From contig JAJZQK010000305.1 of assembly GCA_021847625.1 (NCBI GenBank), forward strand, positions 1 to 5,257: a DNA stretch of 5,257 bases. Direction: 5' to 3'. Under the pieces are notes generated by a model. It was not told where the DNA came from and ran no database searches. It saw only the letters and a list, made by a program, of their open reading frames with translations. This DNA is from Chloroflexota bacterium. GTDB lineage: Bacteria > Chloroflexota > FW602-bin22 > JAMCYS01. How positions within the stretch are numbered: the first letter of the stretch is position 1; each line of letters opens with the position of its first letter. Below, in pieces: positions 1 to 5,257 of the stretch. Both the position numbers and the translations under genes were made by a program.

Positions 1-1255
<1,255 letters not shown>

Positions 1256-1263
1256 CCTACTTA

Positions 1264-1270
1264 CCCCCTC
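1264..1270 (-). promoter_or_regulatory. Shine-Dalgarno site of the DRTGG gene, overlapping the preceding stop
   Basis: GAGGGGG on the minus strand shares its first two bases with the TGA stop of the synthetase (1269-1271) and lies 8 bases before the ATG at 1255. The arrangement is typical of coupled translation between neighbouring genes whose products are needed together. Confidence 0.65.
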
Positions 1271-3380
1271 ATTGCTTCTCGCCAGAGAGTACGATCCGGG
1301 CGTCGAGGGCGACCGCCCCCGCTCCCACGGGATTCACCACAAGCGGGTTCACGTCCAGTTCGATAATCTCAGGGAAGTCGGTCACCAACTGGGAAATCCG
1401 CAGCAAAGCGTCCACTATCGCAGCCAGGTCTGCGGGCTGCTGTCCACGTACCCCGGCCAAGAGGGCGAACGAGCGGATCTCCCGAATCATCCTCTCGGCC
1501 TCGCTCGGCGTCAGCGGCGCCAGACGGAACGAGACGTCCTTCAGGACCTCGACGTATATGCCACCCAGCCCGAACATGATCAGGTGGCCAAACTGGGGGT
1601 CGTGCGTGACGCCGAGGATCACCTCGCGCCCCGGCTTGACCATCTCCTGCACGGACACGCCCCAGATGCGGGCCTCCGGCATGAAGCGCTGGGCGTTCGT
1701 GGTGATCGTCGTGAAGGCCGTCTCGACCTCGTGATCGCTCTGCAGCCCCACCCGCACGCCGCCGATGTCGGACTTGTGCAGAATCTGCGGCGATACTATC
1801 TTCATCACCACCGGGTAGCCTATCTCGCGCGCAAACTCCACGGCCTCGCTCGGCGTGGTGGCCAGCCGTGACTGCGGCCCGGTGAGACCGTAGGCGGATG
1901 TCACCTCCCGGGCCTCGATGTCGCCCAGGGTCGTCCGACCGGATTCGCGCACGCGCCGGATCGTGGTCGCCGCCGCGTCGCTGTCCACGGGCAGGGTCAC
2001 CCCCTCGGCCGGCGGCGTGTTCATCCAGTCACGATACTGGTTCATCGCCACCAGGGCGCCCACCGCCGATTCCGGGAAGGTGTAGTTGGGGATCCCGCCA
2101 TCCTTGAGTATGGCGATGCCCTCCTCGACCGCGTTGCCACCCATGAAGCTGGCGAGGACGGGCTTGAAGTGCTTCCTGGCAGCGGCCACCGCTGCCCGCG
2201 CCGTCTCACCAATCTCCGTCATCGCCTGCGGCGTCAGGAGGACTAACAAGGCGTCGACGTTGTTGTCCGCCAGGGCAGCCTCGATGGCCACCTCGTAGCG
2301 GTCCGCTGGCGCGTCGCCGATCACGTCGATGGGGTTGTACACGCTGGCAGCGCGCGGCAGGTGATTCCTCAATTCGGCAATGGTCTCCGCGGTAAACGAG
2401 GCGAGATGCAAGCCCTTGCGCTCGCAGGCGTCCGTGGCGAGGATGCCGGGACCGCCCGCGTTGGTCACGATGGCCAACCGCCTCCCTTGCGGAAGCGGTT
2501 GATTGGCGAAGGCCAGGGAGACGTCGAACAGTTCCTGCATCGAGGCTGCCCGGAGAATACCGGACTGCTTGAAGGCTGCGTCGTAGGCTGCTTCTGACCC
2601 CGCCAGGCTGCCGGTGTGCGACGACACCGCTCGTGAACCGGCCGCCGTGCCCCCGGACTTGACGACGATAAGGGGCTTCTGCCTGGTGAGTTCGCTCGCC
2701 GACCGGCGGAACTCCACCCCGTTGGTCACGCCCTCGAGATAGGCAACCACCACCTTCGAGGTGGCGTCGTCTCGTAGGGCGTCAAACATGTCGATCTCAC
2801 TTATGTCAGCTTTGTTGCCGAGGCTGACGATCTTGCTGAAGCCGACCCGTTCCCGCACGGCCCAGTCGAGGATGGCCGTCAGCAACGCCCCCGACTGGGA
2901 GATGAAGGCGATGTTCCCACCCTCGGGTTGTGCGGCGGCGAAGGTCGCGTTCAGCCTGGATTCGGTGTCGATGATGCCGAGGATATTCGGACCAAGGATG
3001 CGCATCCCACCCTCGTGGGCGATGCGCGTAATCTCCCGTTCAGCCTCCAGCCCTTCGGGGCCGACCTCCCGGAACCCGGCGCTGATGATGACGGCCCCTT
3101 TGATCCCTTTCTCCACAGCCTCGCGCATAACTCCTGCCACGACGGGCTGGGGGACGACGACCAGGACCAAATCCACCTTGTCGGGGATGCTCAGCAGATC
3201 GGGATAGCACTTGAGCCCCAAGATGGAATCCGCCTTGGGATTGACCGGGTAGACCCGGCCTGGGAAGCCATAATCCAGTATGTTCTTCAGAACGGTGTGT
3301 CCGAGGCCGCGTTCGTTTCGTGAGGCCCCGACCACGGCCACTGACTCAGGCGCAAAGAAGGCCTGCAGAATATCGCTCAC
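1269..3380 (-). CDS. ADP-forming acetyl/acyl-CoA synthetase, fused alpha and beta subunits
   Basis: This enzyme family interconverts acyl-CoA + ADP (or GDP) + Pi and acid + CoA + ATP, making ATP at the end of fermentation without phosphotransacetylase and acetate kinase. The 703 residues show the full single-chain order. A CoA-binding Rossmann domain (about 5-135) has SVAVVGAS and ILGPNILG. Next come the succinyl-CoA-ligase-like flavodoxin domains (about 150-290 and 300-455), with SQSGA (161-165), YLEG (214-217) and SSHTGSLAGSEAAYDAAF, whose His255 is the expected phosphorylated histidine. The C-terminal ATP-grasp domain (about 485-695) carries VVMKIVSPQILHKSDIGGV with His535, QEMVKPGREVILGV and ELDVNPLVV. 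The length is usual for fused forms. The GTG at 3380 is the first possible start: an in-frame TAA lies 18 bases upstream, and GGAG is 9 bases away. Acyl substrate range (acetate, branched or aryl acids) cannot be read from sequence. A protein-acetyltransferase (Pat-type) reading is disfavoured because no GNAT domain follows. Confidence 0.93.
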   Translation of the reverse strand: MSDILQAFFAPESVAVVGASRNERGLGHTVLKNILDYGFPGRVYPVNPKADSILGLKCYPDLLSIPDKVDLVLVVVPQPVVAGVMREAVEKGIKGAVIISAGFREVGPEGLEAEREITRIAHEGGMRILGPNILGIIDTESRLNATFAAAQPEGGNIAFISQSGALLTAILDWAVRERVGFSKIVSLGNKADISEIDMFDALRDDATSKVVVAYLEGVTNGVEFRRSASELTRQKPLIVVKSGGTAAGSRAVSSHTGSLAGSEAAYDAAFKQSGILRAASMQELFDVSLAFANQPLPQGRRLAIVTNAGGPGILATDACERKGLHLASFTAETIAELRNHLPRAASVYNPIDVIGDAPADRYEVAIEAALADNNVDALLVLLTPQAMTEIGETARAAVAAARKHFKPVLASFMGGNAVEEGIAILKDGGIPNYTFPESAVGALVAMNQYRDWMNTPPAEGVTLPVDSDAAATTIRRVRESGRTTLGDIEAREVTSAYGLTGPQSRLATTPSEAVEFAREIGYPVVMKIVSPQILHKSDIGGVRVGLQSDHEVETAFTTITTNAQRFMPEARIWGVSVQEMVKPGREVILGVTHDPQFGHLIMFGLGGIYVEVLKDVSFRLAPLTPSEAERMIREIRSFALLAGVRGQQPADLAAIVDALLRISQLVTDFPEIIELDVNPLVVNPVGAGAVALDARIVLSGEKQ

Positions 3381-3389
3381 GGTCTTCCA

Positions 3390-3393
3390 CTCC
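3390..3393 (-). promoter_or_regulatory. Shine-Dalgarno site for the synthetase GTG start
   Basis: GGAG on the minus strand lies 9 bases before GTG at 3380. Together with the in-frame TAA just upstream it fixes the synthetase start. The 85-base gap to the kinase stop (3381-3465) shows no T-tract terminator and no convincing promoter, so read-through from the kinase is likely. Confidence 0.55.
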
Positions 3394-3465
3394 CGTTATC
3401 TTCGCCCCGCTGTGACTGTCCCGGAGTGCACCATCGCAACCCGGCCAGCTGATAAGCCACTTCAA

Positions 3466-4824
3466 TCAGAAGGCGAAGACAAACACAAGATCGTTGACGT
3501 TCGTATTAGTCGGCCCCGTGATCAGTAGATCACCGAGCTTCTCGAAGAAGTGATAACTGTCGTTCTCCGCCAGATAGTCCCACGGGTTGAGGCCCGCCGC
3601 TCGCGCCCGCTTGACGGTTCGCCCGTCGGCGACCGCGCCGCTGGCGTCCGTGGGCCCATCGCTGCCGTCTGTGGCCAGGCTGATCACAGCCACATCGTCC
3701 AGGCCGTCGATCTTCAGCGCCGCCGCCAGGCTCAGCTCCTGGTTTCGGCCACCAACACCGTGCCCCCGCACAGTGACGGTAGTCTCCCCGCCCGCGATTA
3801 TGCAGGCAGGCCGAGGTACCGGCAGGCCAGAGCGAGAGACCTCGCGCGCCAGCGCGCTCATCACCTTGGCCACCTCCCGCGCTTCCCCCTCGATGAGGTT
3901 CGTCAAGAACAGCGTGTTGAACCCCAACTCACGGGCCTTCGCGACGGCAGCCTCTGAGGCAATCTCATTGGACGCCACCAACAGGTTCTGCACATTCTTG
4001 AAGATGGGATCCCCTGGCTTTGGTGTGTCCGGAATCTCGTTTGCCAGGCCTCTCCGCAAGTGTGAGACCACCGAAGCCGGTACCTGGTCGACAATCCCAT
4101 ACCTTTCTAGGACCCCGTAGGCATCCCGAAAGGTGCTCGTGTCGGGCACCGTGGGCCCGGAGCCAATAACGTCAAGAGGGTTGCCGACGACGTCGGAGAG
4201 GAGCAGGGAAACGACGGTAGCCGGGTATGCCGCCCGCGCGAGATTCCCCCCCTTCATCTGGGACAAGTGCTTGCGAAGGGAATTGACCTCGTTGATCGTG
4301 GCGCCGCAGCGTAGGAGGGCGTTCGTCAGCGCCTGTTTGTCGGCCAGGGTGATGTCCTCCACCGGGGAGACCAAGAGCGCCGAGCCGCCCCCGGATATCA
4401 AGCACAGGATGAGTGTATCCTCATCTGCTTCCCGGGCCAGCTCGAGCATCCGTTTCCCGCCGGCCATCCCGTTCTCGTCCGGCAGCGGATGGCCCGCCTC
4501 GTTGACGTCGATGCGTCGCAACGGGGCCGTGTACCCATACTTAGTATTGATCAGGCCGGCGGTGATGCGGTCGTCGAGGACCTCCTCGACAGCCTGGCCC
4601 ATCGCCACGCTTGCCTTGCCTCCGCCGATCACATATATGCGTCGGAAGCGGCGCAAATCGTAAGACTCGTCACCCACGAACAGAGTATCGCCGTCCGCGC
4701 GAAGGAAATTGCGCACGGCCTGGGCAGGGTCGACGGCCTGCAGGGCCGCTGCCAATGCCAACATCGCTTGCTTGCGATGCCCGGCCGGATCGTGCTCTTG
4801 ACCGTATCGCCAGCCCTCAATCAT
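3466..4824 (-). CDS. gckA: Class II glycerate 2-kinase (DUF4147/MOFRL family, GckA/TtuD type)
   Basis: The enzyme phosphorylates D-glycerate with ATP to 2-phosphoglycerate, feeding lower glycolysis. From the ATG at 4824 it is 452 aa, normal for the family. The N-terminal DUF4147 part (about 18-255) has VIGGGKASVAMG (65-76, with the conserved lysine at 70), AGHPLPDENG (110-119), ISGGGSALL (143-151), NSLRKHLSQMKGG (181-193) and SDVVGNPLDVIGSGPTVPD (210-228). The C-terminal MOFRL domain has AGGETTV (344-350), GVGGRNQE (356-363) and TDGSDGPTDASGA (385-397), and ends in GPTNTNVNDLVFVF. The start is uncertain: TTG at 4842 is in frame and adds six residues, and neither start has a well-spaced Shine-Dalgarno site. 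The in-frame GTG near 5001 is rejected because it falls at the predicted transcription start and reads through the terminator. It is the first gene of the unit that ends in enolase, the enzyme using its product. Family call is very safe; symbol is by family. Confidence 0.92.
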   Translation of the reverse strand: MIEGWRYGQEHDPAGHRKQAMLALAAALQAVDPAQAVRNFLRADGDTLFVGDESYDLRRFRRIYVIGGGKASVAMGQAVEEVLDDRITAGLINTKYGYTAPLRRIDVNEAGHPLPDENGMAGGKRMLELAREADEDTLILCLISGGGSALLVSPVEDITLADKQALTNALLRCGATINEVNSLRKHLSQMKGGNLARAAYPATVVSLLLSDVVGNPLDVIGSGPTVPDTSTFRDAYGVLERYGIVDQVPASVVSHLRRGLANEIPDTPKPGDPIFKNVQNLLVASNEIASEAAVAKARELGFNTLFLTNLIEGEAREVAKVMSALAREVSRSGLPVPRPACIIAGGETTVTVRGHGVGGRNQELSLAAALKIDGLDDVAVISLATDGSDGPTDASGAVADGRTVKRARAAGLNPWDYLAENDSYHFFEKLGDLLITGPTNTNVNDLVFVFAF

Positions 4825-4860
4825 CTTGCTATCTATGGTCAATCCCCCTTTCCGGCCCCC

Positions 4861-4886
4861 CTCGGGTTGGCAACCGGGACTCCGAG
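4861..4886 (-). other. Small inverted repeat between terminator and kinase start
   Basis: On the minus strand CTCG (4883-4886) pairs with CGAG (4861-4864). Nested inside, GGTT (4872-4875) pairs with AACC (4865-4868) around a 3-base loop; the 5' side has a 7-base bulge. It lies just upstream of two G-rich runs (4844-4848 and 4855-4860) that precede the kinase start, so it could affect ribosome access. The stem is short and may be chance in GC-rich DNA. Confidence 0.25.
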
Positions 4887-4901
4887 CAATCTGACAAACA
4901 C

Positions 4902-4931
4902 AAAAAAAAACACCCTCACTGCTGGGTGCTT
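4902..4931 (-). terminator. Intrinsic terminator inside the leader of the kinase operon
   Basis: Read on the minus strand, AAGCACCC (4924-4931) and GGGTGTTT (4908-4915) form an 8-bp stem with one G-U pair around the 8-base loop AGCAGTGA, followed by an unbroken run of nine T (4902-4910). The T-tract is on the minus strand only, so it acts on leftward transcripts. It lies about 70-100 bases after the predicted start of transcription and about 60-75 bases before the kinase start, so it must be bypassed for the operon to be expressed. No gene ends just upstream, so it is best read as an attenuator or as the end of a short RNA. Confidence 0.8.
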
Positions 4932-5002
4932 CGGCAAACGAACATGCGGGGGCCTCTGCTCCGGAGCATGCCCGCGCCGCCGATGCCACCGAACCATACA
5001 CG
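4902..5002 (-). ncRNA. Candidate terminated leader RNA of about 100 nt (attenuator or small RNA)
   Basis: From the predicted start near 5002 to the T-tract the transcript would be about 100 nt. Visible pairings besides the terminator are GCGGG with CCCGC enclosing a TGCT-CCGG-AGCA hairpin, and TTCG/CGAA next to the terminator stem. An early TTCGG (near 4990) could instead pair with the CCGAA that overlaps the base of the terminator. I do not recognise it as any known riboswitch or T-box; no T-box core or other known aptamer signature is seen. The promoter and terminator are solid; the existence of a functional RNA is inference. Confidence 0.4.
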
Positions 5003-5008
5003 CAGTTA

Positions 5009-5037
5009 AGTCTACCATACGCTAGAAGTCATGTCAA
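5009..5037 (-). promoter_or_regulatory. Sigma-70 type promoter driving the glycerate kinase operon
   Basis: The minus strand has TTGACA (5032-5037), a perfect -35 hexamer, then exactly 17 bases, then TAGACT (5009-5014), which matches TATAAT at four of six positions. The transcript would begin near 5001-5003. It stands out from the GC-rich surroundings and faces the kinase, with the leader terminator downstream. No clear operator repeat overlaps it. Confidence 0.8.
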
Positions 5038-5257
5038 CGCGGCGCAAGTGCGCATACGAACCAAGCAACCCTCCCCGGGGGCCAACGCCAGTGCCGGTTG
5101 GCTCGGCCGAGGGAACCTCCTAGCCGCTCCGGGCTCGCCGTGCAGGCTGGTGGCCCGGTTCCTGCAACCCCCTTCGCACAAGCGACTTCGCCCTCTCCGC
5201 CCTTTCCGGCGCGGGCATCAGGGCCGGTAGCCACGGGGATCCGGCCCTCGCGGTCGC
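5038..5257. other. GC-rich intergenic stretch with several inverted repeats, no supported gene
   Basis: Together with the leader this makes about 430 bases without a protein gene. Short open frames exist on both strands, but their translations are Arg/Pro/Gly-rich and unlike any family I know. Inverted repeats seen: GCCAAC/GTTGGC (5081-5086 with 5097-5102); GGAACC/GGTTCC (5112-5117 with 5157-5162); CCGGGC/GCCCGG (5129-5134 with 5153-5158, sharing two bases with the previous arm); and an 8-bp stem (5220-5227 with 5241-5248) around a 13-base loop. None is followed by a T-tract. I could not match the region to tRNA, RNase P RNA, SRP RNA, tmRNA, or the TPP or cobalamin riboswitches. It may be an upstream gene's 3' region, an unrecognised RNA, or plain spacer. 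Confidence 0.4.

Larger units (their letters stand above)
4839..4997 (-). other. Possible 52-codon leader open frame spanning the terminator (speculative)
   Basis: An ATG at 4997, only about five bases from the predicted transcript start, opens a frame that runs to a TGA at 4839-4841. It begins MVRWHRRRGHAPEQ, crosses the T-tract as VFFFVFV and ends GAGKGD. Its TGA overlaps the alternative TTG start of the kinase (4840-4842). There is no room for a Shine-Dalgarno site, and GC-rich DNA often has open frames of this size, so this is listed only because its position relative to the terminator and the kinase start would suit a leader peptide. Confidence 0.12.

Noticed and set aside
3381..3465. 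Internal promoter or terminator between kinase and synthetase
   Set aside because: TTGAAG near the kinase stop has no partner -10 at proper spacing, and the short GC repeats here lack a following T-tract.
4902..4931. T-box or known riboswitch as the identity of the leader
   Set aside because: The AGTGAGGGTG near the terminator loosely recalls a T-box core (AGGGTGGNACCGCG), but the rest of the core is missing and there is no specifier-stem architecture in the short leader. No TPP, cobalamin or glycine signature was found.
4825..5001. N-terminal extension of the kinase to a GTG near 5001
   Set aside because: The GTG coincides with the predicted transcript start, the added 59 residues are translated from the leader and the terminator T-tract, and family members begin near the ATG at 4824.
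4133..5025. Overlapping plus-strand open frames of 132-178 codons opposite the kinase and its leader
   Set aside because: They are antisense to the kinase motifs and read through the terminator and promoter bases. Their composition is that of shadow frames, with no recognisable domain.
5034..5234. 60-66 codon open frames on both strands upstream of the promoter
   Set aside because: Neither has a ribosome binding site or a recognisable motif; the minus-strand one overlaps the -35 element, and both look like chance frames in GC-rich DNA.

Overview
The window is a GC-rich bacterial stretch with one main transcription unit, entirely on the minus strand and read from about 5037 down to 1. A good sigma-70 type promoter (TTGACA, 17-base spacer, TAGACT; 5009-5037), strong Shine-Dalgarno sites and GTG/TTG starts point to a bacterium. 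A fused ADP-forming acyl-CoA synthetase next to a free-standing DRTGG-domain ATPase is a pairing I associate with Chloroflexota and some other anaerobic or thermophilic lineages and with archaea. The assignment to Chloroflexota is an inference, not something the sequence proves.

Layout in transcription order. Positions 5038-5257 hold no convincing gene, only several GC-rich inverted repeats. The promoter at 5009-5037 is followed by a leader of about 160-180 nt that contains a clear intrinsic terminator (4902-4931) before the first gene. This suggests an attenuated operon or a short terminated RNA. Then come a class II (MOFRL family) glycerate 2-kinase (3466-4824), a fused 703-aa NDP-forming acyl-CoA synthetase (1269-3380), a 353-aa P-loop/DRTGG-domain protein (194-1255), and the first 60 codons of enolase (1-182), which runs off the window. 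The last three genes are tightly packed (gaps of 13 and 11 bases, with Shine-Dalgarno sites next to the preceding stop codons). The kinase to synthetase gap is 85 bases with no terminator visible.

The gene set makes metabolic sense. The kinase should make 2-phosphoglycerate from glycerate, and enolase turns 2-phosphoglycerate into phosphoenolpyruvate. Further down the pathway, the ADP-forming synthetase can convert acetyl-CoA (or another acyl-CoA), ADP and Pi into acid, CoA and ATP. The DRTGG protein resembles the regulatory N-terminal part of long phosphotransacetylases and is plausibly a nucleotide-sensing partner of the synthetase. The most notable points are the terminator inside the operon leader, a 52-codon open frame that spans it, and an enolase N-terminus that is textbook up to its catalytic serine loop and then departs from the family pattern in the last 53 bases of the window.
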